NCBI RefSeq assembly: GCF_032854445.1
Contig: NC_088297.1
Span: 8,729,375 to 8,793,374, forward strand
Direction of reading: 5' to 3'
Length of the DNA: 64,000 nt
Source: Liolophura sinensis
Lineage: Eukaryota > Mollusca > Polyplacophora > Chitonida > Chitonidae
Shown here: positions 1-12,172 of the stretch, in pieces
How positions within the stretch are numbered: position 1 is the first letter of the stretch
How the letters are laid out: each line of letters opens with the position of its first letter
Made by a program: the position numbers and the translations under genes
Notes under the pieces: generated by a model
Told to the model about the DNA's origin: nothing
What the model saw: only the letters and a program-made list of their open reading frames with translations
Databases searched by the model: none

Positions 1-523
1 TGGCACTTTTGAGATGAGAATATAATCAGAAACCCTGGCGCAATAACACAAACTCATTTTGTTACGTACACGTAGATCGCTTTAATTATTGCGGGTAGAA
101 ACTGTTAATCGAGCCTGTGTCGAAAATTACCGCATGCCAAGTCCAGTGCAAAGCAGATTGTACGCTTGTAATTGTGTTCACTCCCAAATGAGCTCTAAGG
201 TCAAAGTTCAAAGTCCGCAGAGGGAGTGTGCCAATGGCAGGCTTAGGCCTGTATCGTTTTGGGGTATCCAATTCCTGAGAGGAACGCCTTTTCAAACATG
301 CCCCTGGATAAACTGGAGACCATCTCGCGAAGCCCGCATGCATACGCAGCCCATTCCCGATTTGTTTCCAGAACGACCATTAGAATTTGTACAAGCCTTC
401 AGAAAGCAAAGTAGAAAATAAACTGCTCTCGATGGTGCAGAGGTGAATAACGGTTTTAAATGTGACGCTACCCTCGCCAGACGAGCAGCAGGCTGTTCTG
501 TTTCTACAACCTAGAAACTGCAA
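1..523. other. Unassigned left-edge sequence
   Basis: No convincing gene. Overlapping short open frames exist on both strands (about 85 and 110 codons), but none shows a recognisable motif, splice-site context or family resemblance. Remaining exons of the minus-strand claudin-like gene at 4.3 kb would lie toward this side, but none was identified here. Confidence 0.4.
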
Positions 524-697
524 GCATAGTAACAGGCACTGAGCAATACATCATGGTAACAGATACTGGGCAGTACATCATGGTAACAGGCACTGAGCAA
601 TACATCATGGTAACAGGCACTGAGAAATACATCATGGTAACAGGTACTGGGCAGTACATCATGATGACAGGCACTGGGCAATACATCATGGTAAAAA
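524..697. repeat. 27-bp minisatellite, about 6 copies
   Basis: Direct repeats of a 27-bp unit containing TACATCATGGTAACAGGCAC, with substitutions at a few positions (GAGCAA/GGGCAG/GAGAAA). Because 27 is a multiple of three and the unit lacks stops in several frames, 60-codon open frames with nonapeptide repeats appear on the minus strand. They are treated as repeat artefacts. Confidence 0.9.
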
Positions 698-810
698 GTA
701 GAAACTTTCATTGAGGATATCTAGTACTTATTGCTGTTTCTTTGTTGCAGGTATATTTTCTACCACGCCTTGTTGTTTTGCAAGGTCTTTTTTTACATAA
801 AATTTGATTT

Positions 811-953
811 ATTTTTTTTTATTTATTTATTAGATTGGTGTTTTACGCCATATTTAAGAATGTTGACGGCGGTCAACATTATGGTGGGAAGAAATCGGCC
901 AGAGCCTGGGGGAAACCCAAGACCATCCGCAGGTTGATGGAAGACCTTCCCAC
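811..953 (-). mobile_element. SINE copy, 5'-truncated, minus
   Basis: Reads as the 3' half of the common SINE in reverse: a TTTATTTATTTATTAG tail complement, then TTGGTGTTTTACGCC, the CATTATGGTGGGA block and GACCATCCGCAGGTTG. The tRNA-like head is absent, as expected for incomplete reverse transcription. Confidence 0.85.
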
Positions 954-3513
954 TTAACTACATTTAGTTAAATTTAAATAAACACACAACGAAAATTCAT
1001 TCGCAAAGCTTTGCACCGCTCCTTAAAATACATGACGAACGTATTCATTCGTGAAACTGCACTCTTGATACTTACATATATTCGAGAATCGCTGCAACAC
1101 CACTGCTCATAAAATACAACACATGCGGTGAATATTAACTATAACAATGGACTATAAAAAACATTCAGTGTCTATTGACGACAGAAATTTGACCTTAATT
1201 CAAACTGATTTTTCACTTTACTGAACACGGATAGTATGAGGGCATGCATTTACGACACAGGTTTTGGATTCGTTACGCACATGTTGTTCTATTTGTGTCG
1301 CAGATGAACATAAGACGATTAATTCTACGGTATACACCAACAATTTTCCCCTCTGCCTTTGGAAACGCACCAACGTCTGGGCTTGTCTGTGGGGGAAAAG
1401 CTCTTTGCTGATTACGTTTTACCTAACTGAGCTCACACCATGCTGCTAAAGCACATACATGTATTCAGTGTTACACTTTTCGAATGTTCGGGAGAAGTAA
1501 GAACAACATGTTGGCCGACGTAAAGAAAAAGTTAGGTGATCGTACTTTGCCACGGATAGGGTTAACCACATGTCCAGTTCTGCACTAACGTTGTGCCTTT
1601 GCTCTATGTCTCAGTTAGTATACCGTGCTGTCGACAATACACACCTAAATGCACCAGAATGTGTCTCGCGGGGCCTCAGTGACTATAACCGGTCGTAGTC
1701 GAGCGGGCCCACAACCGTTAAAGACTACTTGTTGTAATTCCACCAATATGGCGTGCACTGCATTACACGTGGCGATGTTGGTCAGTAACATAAAACTGAT
1801 CGCTTTTTAGTATTCCATTAAACAGCAATCAAATAAATACTACGCCGCTAGCTTAGTGACTATTTACCATATAGCGACTTGAGACCAAGCAGTCTTCCCC
1901 ACTAAATCTGTATGAACTTAACATTACTAAAAATGAAACTTTATAACTCGCTAAAGTGTCCTCCTTGAAAATGCCGTATTCAACTCAATGCCTTCCCTTT
2001 AATTTCAGTTATGATGCTAGAGGACATGTCCAATGATACAACTTCAAACATTATCAAACAAAACTCAGATTAAACCGTCAACAACTTGTGTTTGCTCAAT
2101 GGGTCATGTGCTATAATAATTTGGCTTGAAATATACCGTATTTACGCCTATGCCCTAGCATACGAATAACACTAGACCCAGTTTTCAGAGCCAATGTTTG
2201 TACTATGGGATAGTAAATCTGAAACGTTAAACACACTCCCGAATGCAACGAAACACCCGTCCCCTTCTCCCTTACCATCCCACCCACTGTGTCCCATTTA
2301 CTTTGACGAAGAGTCAGTATACAGTACACACAAGCGATGATGTAATGACCACATGCAGTTTACGTCGCACTAATGAAGAAACGCTTAGCCATTTGAGACT
2401 AGGTTCAACCCCTTGTTCTCACCGAGCTTGTATCATTTTGAGAAACGTGATTCTCATTTACATGAAATCCCCCCACCCACCCGCCACCTGCCAAACCTCC
2501 CTACCGCCATACCCCCAACCGTCCCACTCCACTCTTATGAACACACGTTGTTTTACGATTCGTCAGAGCATACATAAACTTGTCCTACACCCTATCATTA
2601 ACCCTGGAATCGTTGTGATTAGCAACCCAAACCTTGGCATATTACATTTACGCATCTCTACTTACGAAGCGAACTTAGACCTAAGTCTAAATTTTAATCC
2701 TTAAATTTGGTATGTTCCTTTCCGTTATTTTAGCCGATATTTGTCGTACAATAACTTGACCAAAATTTACTCTGTGAGGCAATATTTTGACCTTGTTACA
2801 TCAGAAATAACAATTTTAAAGCGGCTTTAGTAAGATCGCTTCGTGTTCCCGAGGCCATGTGAATAAGAACAGAAACACTCCTTCTTGAAACTTTAACGAG
2901 GGCATAGGTCTACAAAATCTACTGTAAGATGAACCATGGTCTTGCCACAATGTGTATGTGGATCCAGGAAACAAAGTTTTAAGAAACCTGAACGAGAGCA
3001 TACGTGAATTATTCCTAATTGAACACAAAGTGTACCCGGTATGTGAAAACAGTTAGAAACTTGACCCACTGCTCGCCCGCGTTGATCGGTAGCACCGAGA
3101 TTAACAGCTCAATGAGCAAGCCTTGATCAGTGAGGTTGTAATTAAGATCTGAATTCCGCTCCACTAATCCGGCTGCAGCTTCAAGTCAGCGGATTTATAA
3201 GGTACCTTCAAATGGCAGGTGTTTTTCACATTATGAACCTAATTGTCGTAGATTCACTTAAATACCGCAAGGCCCCAATGAAATAAATAAAATAAAAAAG
3301 AAAATGTGCATACACGTCTTTTTAACATTGTGCGTGTCAGCAACGCAGTATTTCAACGCAGTAACCCGGTATTTCAAACACGTGACCGAATGACTACTCT
3401 TGAAACTCAAATACACCTTTGTCACATTGTGCAGGGATGTATGGAGGTATACATTTTGTTTCAGCGAAAACTTTTTATTTTAACATAAACACATGTGCTG
3501 TGACATAAGAATT
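954..3513. other. Intergenic, no gene seen
   Basis: AT-rich unique sequence apart from one dispersed repeat near 2655-2840. The longest open frame (2243-2704, plus, 153 codons) has no recognisable domain and unremarkable composition; it may be chance. Downstream exons of the claudin-like gene were looked for on the minus strand and not recognised. Confidence 0.4.
2655..2840 (+). repeat. Dispersed repeat, shared with 30.7 kb
   Basis: Diverged direct copy of the sequence at 30695-30900. The two share a TTCCTTTCYGTTATTT block, then ACAATAACTT, then the best conserved part TTACATCAGAAATAACAATT near the right end. No coding capacity; probably a non-autonomous element of unknown class. Confidence 0.65.
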
Positions 3514-3775
3514 TGGGGGCCTCCGTGGCTTAGTTTGTTAGCGCGCTAGCGCAGCGTAATGACCCAGGACCCTCTCATCAATGCGGTCGCATTGTCCAGC
3601 TCATGCAGGCTTCCTCTCCGGCCGTATGAGGGAAGGTCTGGCAACAACCTGGGGATGGTCGTGGGTTTCTCCCAGGCTGTGTCCGGTTTCCTCCTACCAT
3701 AACGCCGTCCTATAAGCGAAATATCCTTGAGTACGACGTAAAATACCAATCAAGTAAATAAATACATAAATAAAT
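3514..3775 (+). mobile_element. SINE copy, near full length, plus
   Basis: Contains the tRNA-like head (GGCCTCCGTGGCTTAG, then GCGCGCTAGCGCAGCGTAAT), the body (CAGCTCATGCAGGCTTCC, GGATGGTCGTGGGTTTC), the conserved 3' block (GAAATATCCTTGAGTACGAC) and an AAATAAATACATAAATAAAT tail. The head has Pol III A-box-like sequence. Open frames across it are not genes. Confidence 0.9.
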
Positions 3776-4267
3776 CATAAGCATTTGTGTTTGGACCTAT
3801 GGGGAGACAAAGCCCAGCTGGACACACTCTTCCTAGTATAGTCCGGCTAACTGGGCTATAAGAGAAACACATTTCAGAAACGTGACAGAGTGAATAGGCT
3901 CTTTTAAAAAAAAGTACACGTAGGTGTTGTCACACTGCGTATTCCGTACAAACTCACGTAGTGAGGAAGCCTGATGGACGGATAACACGAACTTGTGCTG
4001 GGCCACCTGTCTGACACATATAAGACCCTCTTAAACTAAAATACACGTGTCACCAGGTGACTCGTGTATGGAGGAAAACGTGTAGGTCAGACAAAATTGG
4101 GAAGTTTTAAAGAATCAGCTGCAAGCATGCCATCTGTATTTATTGTGCCCCCCCACCCTCCGGCGTTTCAGGTGTTCAGACTCTTCAGTGAATATACATC
4201 AATCTATCGCGTGCAGCAACCGATTCCTTACAACTCCCCTAAAATGGTCTCGTGCATAGAAACTTAC

Positions 4268-4469
4268 CAGGTTTGGTCTCCTCTAGCGCAAAGTCGTCCT
4301 CAAAGAACCAGACGCAGGAGCTGATGCCACATTTAGCCCAGAGACCTTCGTTATTAATGAGATTGATCATGTAATCTTCCATCCAGAATGGCGTGGAGAA
4401 ACAAATGATGATGGCTAGGTTGGTAATCACCAGCCATATGATCCCCATCACTGCCAAACAAGACGCCAT
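4268..4469 (-). CDS. Claudin/PMP22-like tetraspan protein, first coding exon
   Basis: The exon encodes 67 residues plus the first base of codon 68. It starts at an ATG in good context (AAAATGGCG) and ends at a clear donor (CCTG|GTAAGTTT, phase 1). Residues 4-25 form a hydrophobic first transmembrane segment. The first extracellular loop follows, with W29, the signature G42-L43-W44, C47 and C52. A tryptophan, then GLW and a cysteine pair, is the hallmark of the claudin/PMP22/EMP superfamily, whose members form or modulate cell-cell junctions or act as small four-pass membrane proteins. Only four residues separate the two cysteines, against the usual eight to ten of true claudins, so it may be a lineage-specific claudin-like protein. 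Later exons should lie at lower coordinates on the minus strand but were not recognised here. Confidence is high that this is an exon, moderate for the family. Confidence 0.72.
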
Positions 4470-4570
4470 TTTGGACGATAAGGATTTTTGCAAAAACTTC
4501 ACTGAGGCAGACGACACTTGGAAATCTCAGTGGAAAAGGAGGCCACACCGCACGCGCGGTCCAAAAACAG

Positions 4571-4579
4571 CCTTTTATG
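4571..4579 (-). promoter_or_regulatory. Possible TATA box of claudin-like gene
   Basis: On the minus strand the sequence reads CATAAAAGG, about 105 bases before the claudin-like start codon. It is followed by a GC-rich stretch (CCGCGCGTGCGG) where transcription could begin. Position and sequence suit a TATA element, but no start site can be proved from sequence. Confidence 0.4.
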
Positions 4580-4599
4580 TGGTTCTGCAAAGCCGACGA

Positions 4600-5494
4600 T
4601 AAATCCAGATCCCAATCTGCACGAGACTGGCAACAAGTCAGATAGACAGATTCGATCTTATACAGAACTTGTTGACAAACAGGTATATGCAGTAAAAGGG
4701 CGAATCGGCGTTTGCATTGGTTGTCAAGTCAAGAGCTGCCAAAGAATAAGGCCGCGGTAACAGTCTACGACTGAAAAACTCAAAACGCGGTTTAGCTGAG
4801 AATAGAGCGGACTTGGATCTCAGCAAAATGAAACAGCTGTAGAACCTCTATGCAGCATTCCACATCAGAGCGATTGTTGCGGTGTAGATTGTGCCACAGA
4901 GCTACCACGAGGGTACAACTTTAGTATTGATCCGGACAGATCTGACGAGTCGGCTGTATGCTGCGCGGGAAGTCAGGGATGCCGGCCACAAAAGATGATG
5001 CGATTCTTCCAAATCACCACGACGTAAATTTGTCACTGGCGGCAGCTACCTCGGCTTTGATGTCTCCGTTAGAAGGAAATGTACAGGGCAAAATATTCAG
5101 ACAAGACAATGCACACGACTCTCTCAGCGCACAGCTTATCCCAGTATCTCTCCTGCCGACCGTCTTCCTATACGTAGCTGAATGTGCAGGACTGGCTGTA
5201 TCTGCCCGCGTACAAGCTAATGCTGGCAGCTCTGGCGAGAGGCTAGATTTTAACACGCGCGGTCTACTTTTACAATCTGCACAGCGTGTAAACTGATATC
5301 TCTCTCTCTCAAACACATCATCGTCAAAGCTTCGGCTGCTTCGCTTTTTGGTACATGGCTACAGATGACAGGCCAGATGGTTTATCGATTAGACTCGCCT
5401 GGCATGCAGAAAGAAGAAAATTCCTCTGGTCGAATTTGAAACTTTGTTATATACCATACATTAAATGACCTTAGCTCACAAAAATAATCTTAAT
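4600..5494. other. Upstream of claudin-like gene, nothing assigned
   Basis: GC content is higher than in the flanks. Overlapping open frames of about 100-112 codons exist on opposite strands (4958-5296 plus, 5014-5316 minus), with no recognisable domain and no splice support. It may hold upstream regulatory sequence of the minus-strand gene. Confidence 0.35.
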
Positions 5495-5720
5495 TTACCA
5501 GAAAATTTGTTGTCCGAGTGATGTTAGAACATTACTGTTATTATAACATAATACTTTGTTATATTCAACAGAATACCCTGTTAGTGTAACAGAATCTTTA
5601 TGTTGAATTAAAAGAATATTTTTGCTGTATTTCAAAGAATAATATGCTGCAATAACTGTATACATTCTAGCATCACTCAAACAACAGACTGTTAAAGTTA
5701 ACAGATTATTTTCTTTTGTA
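5495..5720. mobile_element. MITE-like 'AACAGAAT' element, copy A
   Basis: Rich in TAACAGAAT/ATTCTGTTA words and bounded on the right by TTAACAGATTATTTTC, the complement of the left end of the copy at 56.4 kb (AAAATAATCTGTTAA). Related copies lie at 13225-13455, 53808-53945 and 56438-56592. A 121-codon minus open frame across it has no domain and is judged fortuitous. Confidence 0.6.
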
Positions 5721-7154
5721 TTTTTTTCCACAGTTTCCTTTGATACTCCATAAATAACCATAGCAAACTCCTGCTGAAAGCCGCCACCTAAGCTTTCGTA
5801 TGGCGTGTGAAAGTAAACGAAATGTATTTTGGGTGGATCTGTTTGCTGTTTGTTGCTCATAGGACTAAAATTTACTCTGATTGTTACGCATACCTTAAGC
5901 TAGAGACGATTTCACAAAGGCAATGTTCGTCTTATTTCAAAGTCTGATACGTGATAGAGACGCTTATGCATTTCATATTTGATTTATAGGCATTTATTAC
6001 AAATAACTGAACATATCACAAGTATGTGCCATTTCTTTAGAGAAACACATCAAAATTTTAACTCTTGCCCCGGTTACCACCCCCCCCCCCCCCCTCCAAA
6101 TGTATATAGACTTGAAATTCTGTTTTATTAAATTGTCAAACTGAGACCTGTGTGAGGAACTGACCTAGGCTGTGAAAATCCTTTCAAACACCTGTATTTC
6201 TACAAGATAAAACAGGCATGTAATACAGCTGTAATTATCTTTGTCCAACGCCTGTTCGTTTTCCTGTTTGAAATGAAGCCCAATGCCTGTTGGACAGCAA
6301 ATAGGTCGTCCTAACCTTTATTTTATATGCAAAAAACACCTGAGGTTTTGGCCAAATAAACATGCGTGTACTGTAATAGCCTACAGTATATGTTGGGAGT
6401 TCAATGGAAACCGATAGCTAAGGGTCAAGGTCAAACAGTTCAAGCTTTTGTTATACCTGCAACAAAACTTGATTCAGTAAAACAGTAATGAACTAAGGAT
6501 CGATATGACAAACGAATCAAGTCTTTGTCGTTCATGTGTATACAGGCTATGTAATTTCGCACAAATAATAATACACACACACAAATAGTGTATAATTATT
6601 AATTCTTCCCCTTTTACTTTCTATTTAAAGTCGCCATTACCCACGCTACGGGCTACACAGACATTTACAATCGATGAACCACTAAGCAAGCCCCTCTGAA
6701 ACAATGGGCACAGCGACATTCTAGTTCCTCATCGGTGCTGTAGCTGTGAGCAGTTTGACAGCGTCATCGTCAGCAGACTGTACATTCGATCGCCCACAAA
6801 TGACGCCTGTGCATTCCTTCCAAAAAGAAAAAAAAACTTACATAAACGCCGTTCTCGTGAAATGAAACCACGTGCAAGCCGCGATTACAACAGATTTATT
6901 TATTTTACCAGTGCTACACCGATGTTTCTAGAACAAATGTGTTTAGGTCTGTAGATGTGACAGCCGGTGCTGTCTGCTTGTTGGGCGCCATAAATAAGAT
7001 TTCTGTAAAGCTGTATGTGAGGCAAATGAAAACAACTGCTTACCATGAAATCGGTCAAGCTTGGCTTTAAATATTATTCAACACTTCATGCTGTGTTTAA
7101 TTACCAAGGCCCATGACACGACATATAATGAAATATTTCAGTACAACTGACTTC
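5721..7154. other. Intergenic, no gene seen
   Basis: AT-rich sequence with a homopolymer C run near 6080-6095 and a short CA tract near 6570. No exon-like segment with matching splice signals was recognised. Confidence 0.4.
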
Positions 7155-7420
7155 ATTTGTTAATTAGATTAGATTAGATTTTTGATTTATCTAATTTATC
7201 TGATTTATGTGATTCTTGTTTCACGCACGACTCAAGAATTTGTCACGCACACATGTATGTACAATACTGATCAGTTTGATGGGAGGAAGAAACCGGAGTA
7301 ATTAATCGACCTCAGGGAAATTAGTATTGTTACCAAGCCCCCCAAGGCAGAGATACAAAGTCCCCGTCTTCCAAGGCAGGGTTTGAACCACCCCGTGCGT
7401 CCCATCGATTGACAAACAAG
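7155..7420 (-). mobile_element. Diverged SINE-related element, minus
   Basis: Same layout as the common SINE but strongly diverged: ATTAGATTAGATTTTTGATT tail region, TGTTTCACGCACGACTCAAG where the SINE has TGTTTTACGCCGTACTCAAG, then GATGGGAGGAAGAAACCGG, then a reversed B-box-like GGGTTTGAACCACC. Probably an older subfamily or a sister SINE sharing the same body. Confidence 0.5.
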
Positions 7421-8697
7421 CGCTAGGGGGAAACGCACGGGCATCCACAGGTCACTGCATGGCAGGCCTTCTCATCACCTACGGCCGGAGAGGAAGTTAA
7501 TATGATCTGGACAGCGATCGCACTGCTGACAAACTCCTGGGTCATTCCCCCTCGCCCCCTTCTTTCTACAGACATGTAGTATTGGTATTGTTGTAGCTCC
7601 AGACCAGGCTCAGAATTTTTCCCTAATAAAACGGTTTGGGGTTGAAGGGGAGGGAAATAATGACCGTCACCAGATACTTCTGATTTATAAAAGCCACTGT
7701 AGAACCTGCGAAACCTGGTTTCGAACCTGTGTACGTATCTTTCAACGGGCGGCTGCGACAGGTTCAACACTTCATACGAATGAGCTTTCCGTTGTGTCTC
7801 TTGGGTACAGAATATTTCATCCTTCTGAAATGCACTCATGTAAACAAAAATGATAAAGCTCCTGCCATATGGAGATCAAGGTGCAGTCACTCTTACAGTG
7901 AGAAAACATTTTCAATTATGACTGAATCGGTTGCTTCCCTTGAATTTCGTAAAGCACTTGTACACTGATTGCGTTTACACGGGTTAGGTTGTGACAAATT
8001 CACGTCTTTATTCTGCGTGATAATGCGAGATAAACGTCCTGTTTCCGCATTGTATTAACTGATGTCGCGAGATTTCATGAAAAGTTAATCTCGCGTTCTC
8101 TCTCCTTTCAGATTCCGGCTAGTTCATTGCATGCCGCATCTCTTCTGAGAATGATAACAGAAACCCGGATGTGTTGATGGGCTCCATGGTTTGCACTCAG
8201 TATTCGGTTGCCTCCGGCTATAAACTGGGCCGCCATCGTATAGAAATGGAAAATCCTTGGGTGCGATTCTAGGCTTCACATCAAATATAGATGGACGGAA
8301 ACTCCTAAAAGTACCTGACGACACATCAACCGGAGTTCAACGACCATCAGAAACATTACAGCAGCAACAGCGGTGACGCACAGACTGCTTCTTTCTATGA
8401 GCGCGCAAAGTATACAATCAACCAATCAAAGACTATATAAATTAAACTACAGCTGGAGGAAGAAGCTGTTGGTATGCCTGTCCAAAAGAAGTTATTGTGA
8501 CAGTCAAACGGTTTCTTTTCTAGACATCATTCTTACAGTATTTGGTATGACCCGACATGGATTTGATTCCAGGTCTCCCGAGGAGAGCGCTAAGATAGAG
8601 CCTAAAAGAAACGAGACAGGCCCCGGAAAGAACCAAGTAAGTCAAAGAAGTCGGCTATAGAACCCTAAGAAACCCTAGATCAACGAGAAAACCAAAT
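7421..8697. other. Intergenic, unassigned
   Basis: Several short open frames; none recognised. The 8124-8330 minus frame (about 66 codons, Pro- and aromatic-rich) has protein-like composition but no ATG or convincing splice sites, so it is not called as a gene. Confidence 0.3.
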
Positions 8698-9120
8698 AAA
8701 CTTCAAAGGAAACCGGGTAGAACCCAGTGAATACTGGATAGAGCACAAAGACAATCCGATAGGACCCAGTGATAGAGCACAAAGGAAACTGGGTAGAACC
8801 CAGTGAACACGGGATAGAGCGCAAAGGAAACCGGGTAGAACCCAGTGAACACGGGATAGAGCGCAAAGGGGACAGGACAGAACCCAGTGAACACTGCATA
8901 GAGCACAAGGGAAACCGGGTAGGACACAGTGAACACTGGAGAGACCACAAAGGAAACCGGGTAAAACCCAGTGATCACAGAGCAATAGGGAAACCGGGTA
9001 GTACCAAGAGGAAAGTGAATAGAGCACAAAGAAAACCAGGCAGTACCCAATTCATTGGATATAGCACAAAGGACACCGGGTAGAACCCATGGGAAAGTGG
9101 ATAGAGCACAAAGGAAACCA
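8698..9120. repeat. 42-bp minisatellite, about 10 copies
   Basis: Direct repeats containing GGGTAGAACCCAGTGAACAC and GGATAGAGCGCAAAGGAAAC. The period is 42 bp, with diverged copies to the right. The unit is a multiple of three and gives 90-115-codon open frames on both strands that are not treated as genes. Confidence 0.9.
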
Positions 9121-9454
9121 CGGCAGCAAGCCAGTCAAACCTGACCTAACCTCCGTGTCACTGACAGTATTGACTTTGAACAGATGACCTCGTTTTGAGA
9201 ACAATGGTGATATAAACACAGAATACTATACAATAATGCATGCATAGCATCCATTTATTGATGTTCGGCTTAAATAAACAAAATACATCCAACTTTCACA
9301 GGGTAAATTCAACATGCTACAGGCCAAAATTAACTCGATACATCCGTCTGCATCTACACGTGTACTCAAAGCAAGCTAAGGGAAAAGTGTCGAAAAAGAA
9401 AGTCTGTTTTTCGAAGAGTTGCAGTTTACTGTTTCTGGCATTTTCTTTATGGTA

Positions 9455-9634
9455 GGGGCCTATGTGGCTCGATCAGTTGGTTAGCGCACTAACGCGGCGT
9501 AATGACCCAGGAGTCTCTCACCAATGCGGTCGCTGTGAGTTTAAGTCCACCTCATGCTGGCTTCCCCTTCAGCTGTACGTGGGAAGGTCTGCAGCAACCT
9601 GTGGATGGTTGTGGGTTTCCCCTGGCTCTGTCCG
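9455..9634 (+). mobile_element. SINE copy, 3'-truncated, plus
   Basis: Starts with the tRNA-like head (GGGGCCTATGTGGCTCGATC, GGTTAGCGCACTAACGCGGC) and runs through CTCATGCTGGCTTCC to the CCTGGCTCTGTCCGG block. The match then stops before the conserved 3' domain and tail, which have been lost by deletion or a secondary event. Confidence 0.85.
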
Positions 9635-11308
9635 GAATCACGAACATTGAGATATTGCACAAACAGTGGCAACTAGATGTTTTGAGATAGACGCACAGTA
9701 TTTACCGAGCGACAATTGCGCTGTACTGTGTAGTCTTCAAGAACACATCACCGTGCGATTTGTCACTCAATGCAGTGCGACTGCTGTGCGGTAGCACACG
9801 GTACATAAACCTGATAAGCGCCTTGCAGCCACCCTTCTGCTTGCTGAAGGGTAGCAGTATCCATGCAGTGCACGCTGTGGTGTAAGTTTTGCTCTGACAT
9901 ATTAAATCTAATTTAAAGTATAAAAAACAAGTTTTCAGTCCTTTCATTAACCCGTTAGCGAAAGCAGTACATGATTTCCGCCGATTGACCGTAACTAATA
10001 TATACAGGCTTTTGACAGGAGCAAGAAATAACACTTTGTTGACAAAAATGTGACAACAAACTGAACTTTTCAGATACCATGACAATCCACAGTACTAATA
10101 TTAGTGTTATATGCACTAAAACATACCCGTTCCATCCAAATCAATCACACAGATAATTTATATGAAATATCACGATATACATACATATACAAATCATTTA
10201 TCTTGACAAGTAATAAAAATGATGACAATGGACAAATACTGCGAGTTCAAAAGGGTAGTCAGATTTTGAACTTTATTCTGATATGTATTAAGGTGAGACT
10301 AGTATTAAAGTTTAAGTCATAAACAACATGCTGACCGCTGAAATCCATATATGTATGTGAGACGGATTCCATCCACAAGCTTGATTAACGCTGGGCATAC
10401 GTATGTATAGATCGTTCTTGCCAGCACTCGGACCAACTGGGGTTTGTTGACGACTGGGAGGCTTCTCGGAACTGGAAGCAATTGGGGGCATCCTGTCTGA
10501 CACCTGTCTTAGTCGATTTATACGCGAGATTGCGATCACTGGCAACCTCCGACTCATATTGATGACCCCGACACCCTTGATCGCAAGTCGACCTACGCCC
10601 AGCTTTAGACTTCAGTATTTACTTGTTTGGTGTTTAACGCCATACTCAAAAGTATCAAGTGTAATTTATGTTTTAATAAGAAGTAGTTAAATTACAAAAA
10701 TGAAATAATACACAAAAGGGAAAATCTGAAGAAAATTTTTCTATTAATTCTGACTGACAATCTGTCATTTACCAAAAAAAGAATCACTCTGAATTCTTAG
10801 TTCATCTTTAGGGTAAAATTTTGCCGGTCGTATTGTTCATTTAGCCAGTTTTATTCTCCATTTGGTGAATAAAGAGAGCATTTCCTTTCAGACAATCAAG
10901 GCAAGGAAACAGTGGCATACGGACCAAACCAATCACGATGATGTTCATTTTTATACATTAAGACTTTTTCTTTGTGTACTTGTACACATGAATCTGAACA
11001 CAGCTCAATACTATAACTGTATGGTTACTGTGCAATACATAGTTACCGTTACTATGTAACTGTGAACCACACGATAGTGTGTGGCAACCACATTGCACCA
11101 TAAAATTACTGTGCAGCGATATCGCATTATTGTAGGAGCACACCCATGTACACCATAGCTCGCAACCAAATGATTCATTACACAGAAAGATAAAGCTAAT
11201 ACAGCGCAAATAACCCCTTTATAGTTATACAAATCTTTTATAATCACTAACGAAATAAGGAGACAACAATTAAAAAATGACACAAATAAATTTCTAAACA
11301 TAGCTGCT
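9635..11308. other. Intergenic, no gene seen
   Basis: AT-rich. Contains a 39-bp remnant of the SINE 3' domain in reverse at 10617-10655. Open frames such as 9702-10085 (minus, 127 codons) have no recognised domain. Confidence 0.4.
10617..10655 (-). mobile_element. SINE 3' domain remnant, minus
   Basis: Short match to the reversed 3' block: TTTACTTGTTTGGTGTTTAA then CGCCATACTCAA. Nothing of the body or head remains. Confidence 0.5.
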
Positions 11309-12172
11309 ATGCCGGGGTTCGAGCCGGTATTGCCGGCCTATGCGGTGTAAATTCCAGTAACCTGAATGGTGCCCATGCATAGATAGAAAACCAACTTAAT
11401 TAGACAGCCTACATTTTTCGTAGCCTTAAGTACTCTGTACAGTATGCGTACGTAGCTGCGCCAAAAAGAGTAAATCGACTTTTGGGCAATATTTTAAGGC
11501 ATGCAAGTCCCCCCTTTTTTTTTCAACATAGCTCAACGAGTTATAATATACATGTAGTACATACATAGCCTTTTTTCAAACAGCCATTTTCAGCTTTACA
11601 GCTGTAACGATTTTCTGTCACGTGACCTCCAAATATGGGGGGGATACATCACTTTCGGTAATCAGTGCATTTTCACAGATCAATAACTGATTTTTGCACC
11701 AATAATTTGCCCTCAAAAATCTCTGCATGCATCTGCATTTTTTAAATTTCAGCTTAATCGCAAAAAAGCTTCTCAGGAAAATTACAATTAAAGGCTCTCT
11801 ATCAACCGTAATACGACGACAAGAGGAAGTTAATTGAATGGTGTTTATGCACTGATAGAAAGCGCATATTCTTCGTAACCATCAATGCACTGTCTGTACA
11901 TTATATAATATGTGGGTATAAATGTGCCAAATGTAGTCTGTCGACCTGTGGCTTACATGTCCTCTGTTATTTTTCACACAGCTCAAGGATTTTCAGCATA
12001 CATATAGCACATACATAGCCCTTATTACAAAGCGATTTTCACCTTTACAACATTAATAGTTTTCTGCACTTTTTCGCAATTTACGACAAAAATATACATC
12101 ACAGGAGAAAAAAAAAAATTGGATTCGTGACCAGGGCGTTGAACTACGTCGAACTGAGCCACGGAGGCCTAT
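11309..12172. repeat. Diverged direct duplication flanked by tRNA-like fragments
   Basis: Two diverged copies in the same orientation, at about 11365-11650 and 11835-12100, are offset by about 450 bp. Shared blocks are AATGGTGYYYATGCA..GATAGAAA, TTCGTARCC, CTGTACA, then CATACATAGCC and TTTTCWSCTTTACA. The pair is flanked by a B-box-like GGTTCGAGCC at 11315 and a reversed SINE head at 12130-12172 (GAACTGAGCCACGGAGGCC). It may be part of a larger unidentified transposon. Confidence 0.5.
12130..12172 (-). mobile_element. SINE head fragment, minus
   Basis: Reversed tRNA-like head ending GAGCCACGGAGGCC, matching the 5' ends of the full-length SINEs. The adjacent body does not match the SINE, so it is an isolated or rearranged head. 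Confidence 0.5.

Noticed and set aside
2243-2704. 153-codon plus open frame
   Set aside because: No domain, no supporting splice or promoter signals, and its end overlaps a dispersed repeat.
5495-5860. 121-codon minus open frame
   Set aside because: It lies across a dispersed non-coding MITE-like repeat (other copies at 13.2, 53.8 and 56.4 kb), shows no domain and has no splice or promoter support.
8124-8330. Possible small minus-strand exon
   Set aside because: The peptide looks protein-like but has no ATG, no clear acceptor and no recognised family.
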